From the NCBI GenBank assembly GCA_963839095.1, contig CAWIUF010000069.1:1-64000 (forward strand): a DNA stretch of 64,000 nucleotides. The letters run 5' to 3'. This document shows positions 55,585 to 64,000 of the stretch, piece after piece. The translations under genes were made by a program, and so were the position numbers. The notes beneath the pieces were generated by a model, which saw nothing but the letters and a program-made list of their open reading frames with translations, made no database searches and was not told the DNA's origin. The DNA comes from Palsa-504 sp963839095 (GTDB lineage Bacteria > Actinomycetota > Actinomycetes > Streptosporangiales > Streptosporangiaceae). Numbering within the stretch: the first letter of the stretch is position 1; each line of letters opens with the position of its first letter.

Positions 55585-57048
55585 TTACGCGGCGCTGTTC
55601 GTCAGGTCGCCGAGCTCATGGCTGGCCTGCCGCCGGGCTCGCGTCACGAAGGTGGAGGCGAAGCCGATGACCAGCACGGCCAGCGCCAGCCAGGGCGCGT
55701 AGATGGTCGGGCTGGTGACCTTGTAGAACGACCCGAAGATGGCCCCCGCGGTGATCAGGATCGCGATCACCGCCGAGATGACCAGCCGGACGCGACCGGG
55801 CGAGGACGCGAAGCTCCGCAGCGAGCCGACCGCCATCAGCAGGTACACCACCACCAGCGCGAACCCGCCGAAAGTGGAGCCCCAGGCAAACAGCGAGAAG
55901 TAGTGCGGGGTCTGCGGCAGCGCGAACAGGCCCTTCCACCACAGGTCCAGGGCCAGCGTCACCAGCGACGCGCCGACCAGGAACACGGTGGCGCCGAGCG
56001 GCGAGTCGTGCCGCCGGGACGTGGTGGCGAGCACGCCCGGGATCCGGCGGTCCCGGGCCATGGCGAAGATGCCCCGTGAGGCGGAGGTGGCGCAGCCGAT
56101 CGCGACCGCCAGCATGTCGAAGAACACCACGAGCTCGAGCAGCCGGTCGATCCAGGTACCGCCGTAGCCGCCCGCCGACGCGGGGCCGCCCAGCGCGAAC
56201 AGCGGCGCCCCGGCCGCGGCGGTCAGCGTCTTGAGGCTGTAGTGGAACCCGGCCACCTCGACGTAGGCGGCCAGGATGAAGAACACGGTGGCGATCCCGG
56301 CCGTGATCATCACCGCGGCCGGGATGTGCTTGTGCGGCTGGGGCGTCTCCTCGGCCAGGTTGGCCGCGGTCTCGAACCCGACGAACAGCAGCACACCGTA
56401 GAGCACGCCGAAGAAGATCCCGGACCAGCCGTCCACCGACGACGACGGGTTGAACGGCTTGACGCTGTTGGCCGAGCCCAGCTTGACGATGACGACGATG
56501 AAGAAGATCGTGACGACCACGATGGAGATCAGCGCCAGCACCAGCTGGCTGCGCACCGACACCCGGACTCCGACGTAGAGGACGACCCCGATCAGCGCGA
56601 TGATCAGCAGCGTCCACGCCCAGGCGGGCAGCGGGTCGACCTTGAACTCGGCCGCCAGGGTCGATTCGAGGTAGCCGCCCATGAGCAGCAGCAGCCCGGT
56701 CATCAGCACGACGACACCGGCGTAGTAGAGCCAGCCGGCTGCCGTCCCGGTACGCTCGCCGAGCCCGCGGGTCACGTAGTCATACAGCGACCCGGCCGCG
56801 TGCACCTCCTTGGCGTAGCGCGACACGATCGCGCCGATGGCGAACACGCCGACCGCCGCGATCAGCACCGACAGCGGCGAGGCCACCCCGCCGCCCTTGC
56901 CGGACGCGCTGACCACGCCGACGACCAGCGGGATCACGAAGGCCGAGGAGAAGACCGGGCCCATGAACCCCACCGACTGGGCGATCACGTCGGGGAGCGA
57001 CAGGACCTTCGCGCCGAGGCGTTCGTAGCCCTGCTCGTGTTTCGCCAT
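55585..57048 (-). CDS. APC-family amino-acid/amine permease
   Basis: 487 residues with about 12 TM segments. Family motifs: VLSLPDVIAQSVGFMGPVFS (TM1), AAGSLYDYVTRGLGERTGTA (TM3 entry), FFGVLYGVLLFVGFETAANL with AEETPQPHKHIPAAV (TM6 and following loop), and FFDMLAVAIGCATSASRGIF. It probably imports amino acids, amines or similar by proton symport. Downstream of the P450-LLM pair on the same strand with a 22-base gap to the LLM gene stop, so these three could form one operon dealing with a nitrogen-containing compound. Intact. Confidence 0.88.
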   Translation of the reverse strand: MAKHEQGYERLGAKVLSLPDVIAQSVGFMGPVFSSAFVIPLVVGVVSASGKGGGVASPLSVLIAAVGVFAIGAIVSRYAKEVHAAGSLYDYVTRGLGERTGTAAGWLYYAGVVVLMTGLLLLMGGYLESTLAAEFKVDPLPAWAWTLLIIALIGVVLYVGVRVSVRSQLVLALISIVVVTIFFIVVIVKLGSANSVKPFNPSSSVDGWSGIFFGVLYGVLLFVGFETAANLAEETPQPHKHIPAAVMITAGIATVFFILAAYVEVAGFHYSLKTLTAAAGAPLFALGGPASAGGYGGTWIDRLLELVVFFDMLAVAIGCATSASRGIFAMARDRRIPGVLATTSRRHDSPLGATVFLVGASLVTLALDLWWKGLFALPQTPHYFSLFAWGSTFGGFALVVVYLLMAVGSLRSFASSPGRVRLVISAVIAILITAGAIFGSFYKVTSPTIYAPWLALAVLVIGFASTFVTRARRQASHELGDLTNSAA

Positions 57049-57070
57049 GGCTGCCTCCCTGGGTTGGTTG

Positions 57071-57994
57071 TTACAAGGTCGCCGCGCGGGCCGCCAGCGA
57101 CTGGCAGAACGCCCCGATCCCCGCGGTTTCGTCCAGGAACTGCGACGGCTTGACGCAGATGGTGCCGAACCCGCGGTCCAGCTGGGCCGGTACCGCAGCT
57201 AGCGCCTGATCCAGGTCGGCCACCGCATCGGGGCCGGGAAAGTCGCCCCGCGTCCCGCCCACGTACTCCAGCTCGCCCGGATCCCGCCCGGCGGCCCTCA
57301 GCGCCGTCTCGAGCGGCGCCAGGTCCCCGGCCGGCCCGAGCGGGTTGAACCCGCTCCCGTACCGGACCAGGCGGGCGATCAGCCGCGAGTGCAGGCTAGA
57401 CCCCCCGAACCACAGCGGCGGGCCCCCCGTCCGCGCCGGCTGCGGCTCCACCCAGATATCCCCGAACGAGTAATGCTTCCCGTCATGCCGAACCGGCGAG
57501 CCCCGCCAGGCTTTCGCCCAGATCTCCAGCTGCTCGTCCAGGATCTCGCCGCGCTGGCTGAACGGGACGCCGAGCGCGTCGTACTCGTCCCGGTGCCAGC
57601 TCACCGTGGGCTGCACGACGAGCCGCCCGCTGCTGAGCCGGTCGAGCGTGGCCAGGTCCTTGGCGCTGGCCAGCGGGTGCCGCAACGGGCTGATCAGCGC
57701 GCTGGCGACCAGCCGGATCCTGGTGGTGGCGGCGGCGATCGCGCTGAGCAGCACGAGCGGGCTCGGCCAGGGCGTGGCCGGGTCCTGGTTGCCCGGCAGC
57801 GCGTAGTCGCGCGGGTTGGCCGGGAGTCCCGCCTCATCGGACGACGGCCCGAGGACGATGTGCTCGCTGACCATGACCGCGTCGAGCCCGGCCCGTTCGG
57901 CCTCCACGGCAAACCGCACCAGGTCGGATACGTCCGGCGTCGGCCGCATGGTCCAGTTCTCGGTCAGGATCAGCACGATCTTGACCCGCGTCAT
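57071..57994 (-). CDS. LLM-class F420-dependent oxidoreductase
   Basis: 307 residues from ATG 57994, which overlaps the P450 stop by 4 bases. It has the luciferase-like barrel: LVRFAVEAERAGLDAVMVSE HIVL..., ATPWPSPLVLLSAIAAATTR, IRLVASALISPLRHPLASAK, DRLSSGRLVVQPTVSWHRDE, QRGEILDEQLEIWAKAWRGS and PPLWFGGSS. The family uses F420H2 or FMNH2 to oxidise or reduce a small molecule. The coupling to the P450 suggests two steps of one pathway. Confidence 0.85.
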   Translation of the reverse strand: MTRVKIVLILTENWTMRPTPDVSDLVRFAVEAERAGLDAVMVSEHIVLGPSSDEAGLPANPRDYALPGNQDPATPWPSPLVLLSAIAAATTRIRLVASALISPLRHPLASAKDLATLDRLSSGRLVVQPTVSWHRDEYDALGVPFSQRGEILDEQLEIWAKAWRGSPVRHDGKHYSFGDIWVEPQPARTGGPPLWFGGSSLHSRLIARLVRYGSGFNPLGPAGDLAPLETALRAAGRDPGELEYVGGTRGDFPGPDAVADLDQALAAVPAQLDRGFGTICVKPSQFLDETAGIGAFCQSLAARAATL

Positions 57995-59220
57995 GAGGAG
58001 ACCTTGACCGGCAGGGCCTTGAGCCCGTTGGTGAAGTTCGACCGGATCCGCCGCGGCTCGCCGGCCAGCTCGAACCGGCCCACCCGCTGCGCCAGCGCCG
58101 CCAAGACGACCTTGACTTCCAGACGGGCCAGGTGCACGCCCAGGCACAGGTGCGGGCCGCCGCGGCCGAACGACAGGTGCCGGTTCGGGTTGCGGCCCAC
58201 GTCGAACACGTCGGGCTGCTCGAACTCGGCCTCGTCCCGGTTCCCGGACACGTACCAGAGGATCACCTTGCCGCCCGCCCGGATCGGGACGCCGCCCAGT
58301 TCGGTGTCGGCAGCGGCGGTCCGGCGCATGAAGTGGGTCGGGCAGCTCCACCGCATCACCTCGTCGGTGGCCGCGTCGAGCAGGCCCGGGTCGGCCCGCA
58401 GCCGTTCCCACTGCTCCGGCTGCTGGGCGAAGGCCAGCACCGCGTGGGCGATGGCGATCCGGGTGGTCTCGTTGCCCGCGATGACCAGGATGGAGAAGAA
58501 GTTGTCGAGGTCGGTCTCGCTGAGCCGGTCGCCGTCCACCTCGGCTCGCAGCAGCTTCGACAGCAGGTCGTCGCCGGGGGTGCGCAGCTTGTCCTTGACC
58601 ACCTCGCGGCCCAGGTCCCACAGCCGCTTGCCGTACGGGCTGCGGAACGGGTACTTGCGGTAGGCGTCGGTGTCGTCCCGGCCCCAAACCACGTCGGTGA
58701 TCTCCGGGTCGGTGTTGGCGATGAGCCGGTCGCCGAGGTCGATGAACAGGTCGAGGTCGACTCCGGGCAGCCCCATGACCTGCGCGAGCACCCGGATCGG
58801 GACCTCCTTGGCCACCGCGTCCACGAAGTCGAAGGGCTCGCCGCCGGCGGGCATCCGGTCCAGGACCTGCTCGGTCAGCCCGGTGATGAAGTGCTCGTAG
58901 ACCGCCACCGCCCGCTGCGAGAACGTGCTGGCCACGATCTTGCGCAGCTTGGTGTGCTCGGGCGGGTCGTTGTCGATGATCGTGCGCCGGGCCGCCATGT
59001 CCTCGTCGGTCGGATCCTCGAAGGACACCCCGCGCGCGGAGGAGAACGTGGCCACGTCCCGGCTCGCCGCCACGATGTCGGCGTACCTGGTGACCGACCA
59101 GAAACCGCCCTCGCCGGGGGACCAGGCCACCGGCGCCTCCCGGCGCAGCCGCTCGAACTCGCCGTATGGCACCGCGCGGGCCCACATGTCAAGATCAGTG
59201 AGGTCGACTGTACCGGCCAT
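57991..59220 (-). CDS. cytochrome P450
   Basis: 409 residues from ATG 59220 (MAGTVDLTDLDMWARAVPYG). The heme-binding loop is FGRGGPHLCLGVHLAR, with the Cys ligand; the I-helix oxygen-activating motif is VIAGNETTRIAIAH; the K-helix ExxR is in TDEVMRWSCPTHFMRR. Features such as DNDPPEHTKLRKIVASTFSQ and CPTHFMRRTAA are close to CYP families acting on terpenes, steroids or fatty acids (CYP124/125/142-like). It is coupled to the LLM oxidoreductase. No ferredoxin or reductase is adjacent. Intact. Confidence 0.92.
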   Translation of the reverse strand: MAGTVDLTDLDMWARAVPYGEFERLRREAPVAWSPGEGGFWSVTRYADIVAASRDVATFSSARGVSFEDPTDEDMAARRTIIDNDPPEHTKLRKIVASTFSQRAVAVYEHFITGLTEQVLDRMPAGGEPFDFVDAVAKEVPIRVLAQVMGLPGVDLDLFIDLGDRLIANTDPEITDVVWGRDDTDAYRKYPFRSPYGKRLWDLGREVVKDKLRTPGDDLLSKLLRAEVDGDRLSETDLDNFFSILVIAGNETTRIAIAHAVLAFAQQPEQWERLRADPGLLDAATDEVMRWSCPTHFMRRTAAADTELGGVPIRAGGKVILWYVSGNRDEAEFEQPDVFDVGRNPNRHLSFGRGGPHLCLGVHLARLEVKVVLAALAQRVGRFELAGEPRRIRSNFTNGLKALPVKVSS

Positions 59221-59278
59221 AATCAGATAGTTTGGCACCAAACGAATACGTTCGCAACGGGCAGGGAGGCGGACCGCG

Positions 59279-59947
59279 ATGCGAGTTCTCGTCATCAGGC
59301 ATCACGACGTGGACACGGCCGGCTTCATCGCCGACGCGTTCGAGGCCCGTGGCGCCGAGATCGCCATGCACCTGTTCCCGGACGAGGGCGTGTTGCCGGC
59401 GTTCGACGGCTTCGACCACATCGTGGTGATGGGCTCGATCAGCTCGGTCAACGACGCCGACCCCTGGATCGCTGCCGAACTGGACTGGCTGCGCGCGGCC
59501 GACCAGGCCGGGATCCCGATCTTCGGCATCTGCTTCGGCGCCCAGGCCATCTGCGCCGCGTTGGGCGGCCGGGTCGAGGCCATGGGGTCGAAGGAGATCG
59601 GCTGGTTCACCGTCTCCTCGGACGATCCCGGCGCGGTTCCGGCCGGCCCCTGGCTGGAGTTCCACGGCGACCGCTGCCTGCCGCCCGTTGGGGCCACCGT
59701 GCTGGCCCGCAACGACCTGGCCGTGCAGGCCTTCCGCATCGGCCGCCACTTCGCCGTCCAGTTCCACCCCGAGGTGGACGGCCCCCAGCTCAAGCGCTGG
59801 CTGGACTCGATGGGCACCGCCGAACTCGACAGCATCGGCCTCGACCCCGACCAGTTCCTGGCCGACACCATCCGCGAGGAACCCGCCGCCAAAACCCGCG
59901 CCGCCCGCCTGGTCGCCGCCGCCCTGGCTCCGGGCAGCCAGACCTAG
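59279..59947 (+). CDS. GMP-synthase-like glutamine amidotransferase
   Basis: 222 residues, class I amidotransferase fold. The nucleophile elbow is FGICFGAQAICAALGGRVEA (Cys), and the His-Glu pair is in FAVQFHPEVDGPQLKRW. The start MRVLVIRHHDVDTAGFIADA is typical of stand-alone members that act on gamma-glutamyl compounds or supply ammonia to unknown synthetases. No synthase partner is adjacent. It is divergent from the P450 (58-base gap). Intact. Confidence 0.88.
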   Translation: MRVLVIRHHDVDTAGFIADAFEARGAEIAMHLFPDEGVLPAFDGFDHIVVMGSISSVNDADPWIAAELDWLRAADQAGIPIFGICFGAQAICAALGGRVEAMGSKEIGWFTVSSDDPGAVPAGPWLEFHGDRCLPPVGATVLARNDLAVQAFRIGRHFAVQFHPEVDGPQLKRWLDSMGTAELDSIGLDPDQFLADTIREEPAAKTRAARLVAAALAPGSQT

Positions 59948-59949
59948 GG

Positions 59950-60142
59950 TCTGGCGCTGCCGGGGTGGGAGACGACACCGGATCTGGCCGCCCGCTCCGC
60001 CGGGCACGACCCCGCCTTCGACCCGGCGGTATTCAGGACCGCCTATCACGCTGACCCGGCGACATTCCTCGCCACCTGGCACGCTGTCACCGGCACTACC
60101 CCGCCGTCCTGGCTCACCATTGACAACGACACTCCAGCTTGA
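59950..60142 (+). pseudogene. short coding-like fragment
   Basis: The frame ending in TGA at 60140-60142 reads LALPGWETTPDLAARSAGHD, PAFDPAVFRTAYHADPATFL, and ATWHAVTGTTPPSWLTIDND. The composition is protein-like but there is no start codon with a ribosome binding site, and the start would lie directly after the amidotransferase stop. It may be a remnant or the C-terminal part of a lost gene. No family recognised. Confidence 0.3.
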
Positions 60143-60173
60143 CCGCGAAACAGGCAACGCCAGTAGCCGCGCC

Positions 60174-61985
60174 CTAAATCGGGTAGCGGGTGGGTTCGGT
60201 GGTGTAGGTCCGTCCGGAGGGCGTGGTCCACCGGAACGTCCCGTCCGGGAGCTGGTCTACCTTCCACTTCGGGTGCTGCTTGAGCCGGTGGTCGTGCCGG
60301 CACTTCGGGCCGGCGTTGCACAGGCAGGTCCGGCCGCCGGCTTCGTACGGGATGTTGTGCTCGAAGTCGCAGCCCGCGGCGGGCCGGCGGCAGACCGGGC
60401 TGGTGCAGGTGGCGTGCCGGACCTGGGCCAGGTGCCGGAGCCTGACCCCGGGATCGTGCCCGCGGCCTGGAACCGGTGATCGCAGGGCTCAGTACCCAGC
60501 GGGTAGAGCTCGATGATGAGGTCCGGCCCGTCCCCGGGGGTCCGCAGCCGCCAGGTCCCGTACCCGCCCGGCGGCCCGTCCCGCCCCTCGGGGGTGAAGC
60601 TGAACCCGCCCGGCCCGTCCCGGCGTCCCGCCCGGGCCCGCCCGGTCCTCCCGGTTCTCCCGCGTCCCTTGGGTGCGGGCCGGGCGCAGCCGTGCGCTAC
60701 CGCGTGCCCCTGCCCGTCGGTGACGGTCACGCACCAGGTCGTCTTCGGGTGCCGGGCCGCCGCGGCGGCCAGGTCCCGGGCCAGCCACGGGTCGACAGGC
60801 CCGATCCCGCCCAGCACCCCGGGCCGGTCCGCCAGCTGGGCCAGCGTCACCAGCGGGACCGTCAAGCGTGCCCCGCACCGCGAACCCGGCCGGCACCACC
60901 CCGGCCCCCGGACCGCCCGGCCCGCTGCCGCCAGGGGTGTCCGCGCTGCTGTCCGCGTTCGTCCCGCCGTCACCCGGCGCCGCCGTCCCGGCGTCTCCCG
61001 GCAGCGGCCGGGAGTCCTTGCCCAGCAGCAGGTCCAGGTACGCCCGCGCCCGCAGCTCGTCCATGCCGCCCTCAAGCCCCGCGCTGCGCAGCTCGTGCGC
61101 CCACGCGGTGATCCGCTGATCCGCGGCCAGCACCTCGGCGGGCGGCAGCTCCCGGCCCATCAGCGCCGCGTTCCCGGAGTCCTCGGCCCACCGCTGCACC
61201 CGGGCGTCCTTCTGCGCCGCCTCCCGCCGCTTCCGGGCCTTGCCCGGCGCGACGTCCATCACCGCCCGGGCGACCGCCTCCCGCAGCCCGCCCGGCGTCA
61301 GCCGCCCCGCCCGGCCCAGCACCAGCGCCTCCGCCGCCCGCGCCTCCGCCGGTCCAGCGGCGCCGTCGCGTACACGATGATCTTCACCCGCGACTCCCGC
61401 AGCCGCCCCGCCCCGAACAGCCCCATCGTCCCCGGCAGCTTCACCGCCAGGTCATGGGAACGGCTCATCAGCTCCTCCGCCGCCCCCCGGTGCTCCGCGA
61501 ACAGCATCCGCAGCTCATCCACCGCGAACTCATCCCACACCGGCGGCATCCCCGACGATCGATCAGTCACGGCATCCGGGTCGGGACGGCGCCGGATGAA
61601 CTCCGCCACCGCCGCGTGCTTCCGCGCGCAGGCATACGCCTCCACCCGGTCCCACGCCGCGATCACCCCGTCCAGCTCATTGTCCGAGACACCCGCGTAC
61701 CGGTCATCCTCCCCGGCCGCGAGCTCGGCGAAGAACGCCAGCGTCCCGCCCCCGGGCAGCGCATCGAGCGGGTTCCCCGCCGCGAACCCGGACGCCTGCG
61801 CCTGCCCACTCCCCGGGCTCCGGGTCGGGCTCCTCATCCTCGTCATCATCGAAGGCGGGCGGCTCGTCACCGGGCGCGGTGGCATCACACCACGCCTCCC
61901 ACTCCGCCGCCGACATCCAGTCAGGCGCGGGAAGGGGGTCGCCGGGCTCTGAGGCGGGATCCGCGGGAGCCGGTCCTGGGGGCAT
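60174..61985 (-). pseudogene. HNH endonuclease with DUF222, frameshifted
   Basis: ATG 61985 follows GGGAGGTGTC. Frame 1 gives MPPGPAPADPASEPGDPLPA and an acidic DDDEDEEPDPEPG stretch. Frame 2 gives the DUF222 start LDALPGGGTLAFFAELAAGE, DNELDGVIAAWDRVEAYACA. Frame 3 gives AGRLTPGGLREAVARAVMDV and RAYLDLLLGKDSRPLPG, and another gives RLTVPLVTLAQLADRPG. The HNH nuclease end, at about 60340-60400, reads CDFEHNIPYEAGGRTCLCNA, GPKCRHDHRLKQHPKWKV with the zinc Cys and His residues. These are the 13E12-type genes common in actinobacteria, of unknown role. At least four breaks. Confidence 0.7.
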
Positions 61986-62022
61986 GACACCTCCCTCGTT
62001 CGGGAGAATTGATCTATCGAAC

Positions 62023-62051
62023 ACTATACCGAAAAATAGCCTCTATGGCAA
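62023..62051 (-). promoter_or_regulatory. promoter of the HNH gene
   Basis: On the minus strand TTGCCA (62046-62051) and TATAGT (62023-62028) are 17 bases apart and are near-consensus. The start codon at 61985 lies about 30 bases after the expected start site. The presence of such a good promoter argues that the HNH gene is, or was recently, expressed. Confidence 0.65.
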
Positions 62052-62288
62052 CTAAATAATATGCCGTCAATAGTCGCGCGTGTCGCGATGAGTCGCGCGT
62101 GCCAGTCTCGGCCCCTCAGTCGCGCTGCCCTGAATCCCCTAGTCGCTTCGAACCTCACCTGCGGCGATGCTCCGGAACCCGCAACCACATGCCATTGGCT
62201 ACATAGTGCCACCAAGGACTAGACAAATCGTTACAGCTGCGGACACTAGGTGACTTGTGACGGTAGCTGTCCGTTACGATTTCGGCTT

Positions 62289-63704
62289 ATGTCTTCCGAA
62301 CTCGGTACCTGGCTGCGCCAGCAGCGCGAGGACCGCGGCTGGACCAGGACCGAGCTGGCCCGCCAGCTCATCAAGGCCGCCAGGACCCGGGGCGACGCCT
62401 CCGTGCCCAGCGCCGACAACATCAGCCACAACATCTACCGCTGGGAACGCGGGGCCGTGACCCCGGCTGAGCGCTATCAGCTGTACTACTGCGGCGCGTT
62501 CGGGATCCCGTTCAGCCAGTTCGGTACCGCGCCCAGCCAGTCCAGTACCGCGCCCAGCCAGTCCGGTACCGCGCCGCCGGGCATGGTCGACACTGCCCCT
62601 GGGGCGGCCGCCGCCCTCGCCTACCGTGAACTCCCGTCATCCGATCCGGCCGCGCCCGACCCGGGCGCGGCCGCGATCCGGCGGGAGGTGCTGATGGCCG
62701 CGCACGAGGGCAGCGAGCATGCCGAACGCGCCGAGCAGCGTGGCATCGGCGAGGCCACCCTGGAACAGTTCCGGGCCGATGTGGCCCACCTGTCTGTGCA
62801 GTACCTGACGGGCGAGCCGTTCACCCTGTTCACCGAGATGCGACGGGTCAGGAACCGGATCGCCGAGGCGCTCGAGCGCCGCCAGTGGCCGCGGGACGCG
62901 GCCGAGCTCTACCTGCTGGCGGGCGGCCTCAGCGCGTTAATGGCCGCGGCGGCCACCAACCTCGGCTACCCGCAGGCTGCCGAGGAGCTGGCCCGGGCCG
63001 GCTGGGCCTACGCCACCATCATCGATCACCGGCCGCTGATGGCGCGGCTGCGGCTGTCCGCGGCCTACGCCGCCTACTGGAGCGGGCACCCGGAACAGGC
63101 CGCGGACCTGGCCCGCAGCGGCCTGGACTATCTCCCCGACGGGCAGAACGCGGCTCAGTTGCACCTGCTCGCCGGGCTGGCCCGTGCCCGCGGCGGTGAC
63201 CCGGCGGGCGCGCGGCAGGCGATCGCGGCCGCGCGCGACGCCCGGGACCGCGATCACCACGACGAACTGCTCGAGATCGGCGGTGAGTTCGGCTTCTCCC
63301 GGGCCACGCAGGCCTACTACGCCGGCTTCGTCCTGGCCCAGGCCCGGGCGGACGGGGCAGCCGCCGAGCTGGAGGACGCGACCGGCCTGTACGCGGCCGG
63401 CCCGGGCCCGGGCGAGCAGCACAGCCGCCGGTGCCGGATGCTGGCGCACACCGACCTGGCCGTCGTGCGGCTCCGGGCGGGCGGGCTCGACGCCGCAGCC
63501 GCCGCCCTGGAACCCGTGCTGGCGCTGCCGCCGGGGGAGCGCACCGCGGTGCAGAGCCAGCGGCTGTCGGTCATCCGGGCCGAGCTCGGCGAGACGGTCT
63601 ACCGCGGCTCGCCCCAGGCCCGCCGGCTGGACGAGCAGATAGCCGCGTTCGTCCCCGCTGATCTCGGACGTTTGCCTGGTGAGGAGGGGGTAGGGCAGCG
63701 CTGA
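62289..63704 (+). CDS. XRE-family regulator with TPR-like C-terminus
   Basis: From ATG 62289 (471 residues). The HTH is MSSELGTWLRQQREDRGWTR, TELARQLIKAARTRGD, and NIYRWERGAVTPAERYQLYY. A low-complexity region with a 21-base repeat (GTAPSQS) links it to TPR-like helices from residue 150 on (LYLLAGGLSALMAAAATNLG, RLRLSAAYAAYWSGHPEQAA, LHLLAGLARARGGDPAGARQ). This layout, HTH plus TPR, is typical of actinobacterial regulators that bind a peptide or small ligand. Intact. Confidence 0.88.
   Translation: MSSELGTWLRQQREDRGWTRTELARQLIKAARTRGDASVPSADNISHNIYRWERGAVTPAERYQLYYCGAFGIPFSQFGTAPSQSSTAPSQSGTAPPGMVDTAPGAAAALAYRELPSSDPAAPDPGAAAIRREVLMAAHEGSEHAERAEQRGIGEATLEQFRADVAHLSVQYLTGEPFTLFTEMRRVRNRIAEALERRQWPRDAAELYLLAGGLSALMAAAATNLGYPQAAEELARAGWAYATIIDHRPLMARLRLSAAYAAYWSGHPEQAADLARSGLDYLPDGQNAAQLHLLAGLARARGGDPAGARQAIAAARDARDRDHHDELLEIGGEFGFSRATQAYYAGFVLAQARADGAAAELEDATGLYAAGPGPGEQHSRRCRMLAHTDLAVVRLRAGGLDAAAAALEPVLALPPGERTAVQSQRLSVIRAELGETVYRGSPQARRLDEQIAAFVPADLGRLPGEEGVGQR
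62514..62576 (+). repeat. 21-base in-frame tandem repeat
   Basis: The unit GGTACCGCGCCCAGCCAGTCC is repeated about 2.5 times (62523-62543, 62544-62564 with one change, then a partial copy), giving the GTAPSQS linker between the HTH and the TPR part. Confidence 0.85.
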
Positions 63705-63737
63705 CCCCAAAAAGGCTGACGACAAGGGAGAACAGCC

Positions 63738-63995
63738 ATGCCCAGGGCTCAGATCAAGGACGAGAAGACCTACCAGGCGCTGCGTCGCGAGGGCAACAGC
63801 GAGGAGAAGTCCGCCCGGATCGCGAACGCGGCGGCGGGCAGCTCGCGCAAGAAGGTCGGACGCAAGGGCGGGAAGAGCCCGTCCTACGACGACTGGTCCA
63901 AGGAGGACCTGGTCAAGCGCGCCCGGGAGCTCGGCGTCCAGGGCCGCTCCACCATGACCAAGGCCCAGCTGGTCGACGCGCTCCGCAACCACTGA
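63738..63995 (+). CDS. DUF7218/Rho-N-like small protein
   Basis: 85 residues: MPRAQIKDEKTYQALRREGN, SEEKSARIANAAAGSSRKKV, GRKGGKSPSYDDWSKEDLVK, then RARELGVQGRSTMTKAQLVD, ALRNH. The end is a SAP/Rho-N-terminal-type helix-extension-helix that binds nucleic acid; the start is the DUF7218 pattern. It is probably a small nucleic-acid-binding protein. It has a GGGAGAAC ribosome binding site and is separated by 33 bases from the regulator upstream. Intact. Confidence 0.85.
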   Translation: MPRAQIKDEKTYQALRREGNSEEKSARIANAAAGSSRKKVGRKGGKSPSYDDWSKEDLVKRARELGVQGRSTMTKAQLVDALRNH

Positions 63996-64000
63996 GCTCG

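Noticed and set aside
58132..60054. 640-residue plus-strand frame
   Set aside because: Antisense of the P450 followed by an alternate frame of the amidotransferase.
60174..61985. HNH/DUF222 gene as a homing endonuclease of an intron
   Set aside because: It has its own promoter and no flanking split gene or intron-like fold was seen.

Overview
This is a high-GC, codon-biased actinobacterial window. Evidence for a soil-type filamentous actinomycete includes a HrdB-like sigma factor with an acidic N-terminus, a WhiB7-like regulator, F420-type enzymes (a PPOX-like protein and an LLM-class oxidoreductase), a cytochrome P450, a DUF222/HNH nuclease and many small regulators. I cannot name the species. 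No tRNA, rRNA, CRISPR array or insertion sequence with a transposase was recognised.

Layout. 0-7.2 kb: a receiver protein, a broken membrane protein, a two-component system (HK and OmpR-type regulator, both frameshifted) and a divergent ABC exporter with two permeases, one carrying an extracellular DUF1349-like insert. 7.1-18.3 kb: housekeeping and accessory metabolism, namely a 7TM sensor-like protein, an Lrp regulator divergent from alanine dehydrogenase, an acyl-CoA ligase, the principal-type sigma factor, an APH-like kinase divergent from a MerR regulator, a DHA2 drug exporter behind an apparent leader-peptide attenuator, and a NUDIX hydrolase. 18.3-38.5 kb: a conflict/defence-like island, described below. 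38.6-64 kb: TrmH-type RNA methyltransferase, an HtrA-like protease followed by a MoxR-DUF58-vWA-vWA operon, a BLUF photoreceptor, a degenerate PIG-L protein with a PPOX protein, a muralytic enzyme with a membrane partner, a second acyl-CoA ligase, the WhiB7-like protein, XRE regulator, methionine aminopeptidase, SDR, an orphan HicA-like protein, a LecA-like secreted protein, an APC permease, a P450 plus LLM oxidoreductase pair, a glutamine amidotransferase, an HNH nuclease, an XRE-TPR regulator and a DUF7218-like protein.

The island. It starts with a roughly 1000-residue protein that joins a TIR/deoxyribohydrolase-like domain, TPR-like helices, a SLOG-like Rossmann domain and two SLATT-type 2TM units, which looks like a nucleotide-sensing, membrane-acting effector in one chain. 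It is followed by a Trypco1 protein, a trypsin-VMAP fusion, a MoxR ATPase, a SAV_2336-type vWA protein and a GTPase (module A). A minus-strand pair follows, DUF4407 membrane protein and Ser/Thr kinase with MgtE-N-like helices. Then comes module B: a vWA-like protein, a second homologous GTPase and two tandem paralogues of an uncharacterised family, with the last three genes coupled by 1-4 base start/stop overlaps. This matches the logic of the NTP-dependent ternary conflict systems (VMAP, Trypco, GTPase-associated) described by comparative genomics, but the specific combination and the paralogue pair are not something I recognise as characterised.

Caveat. Many genes at 0-6 kb and 22.7-38.5 kb are readable only by switching frames every few hundred bases, while other stretches of 10 kb or more are intact. 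The interrupted genes keep coherent protein sequence on both sides of each break, so indel errors in the assembly are a serious alternative to true decay. Coordinates for such genes give the inferred full span.
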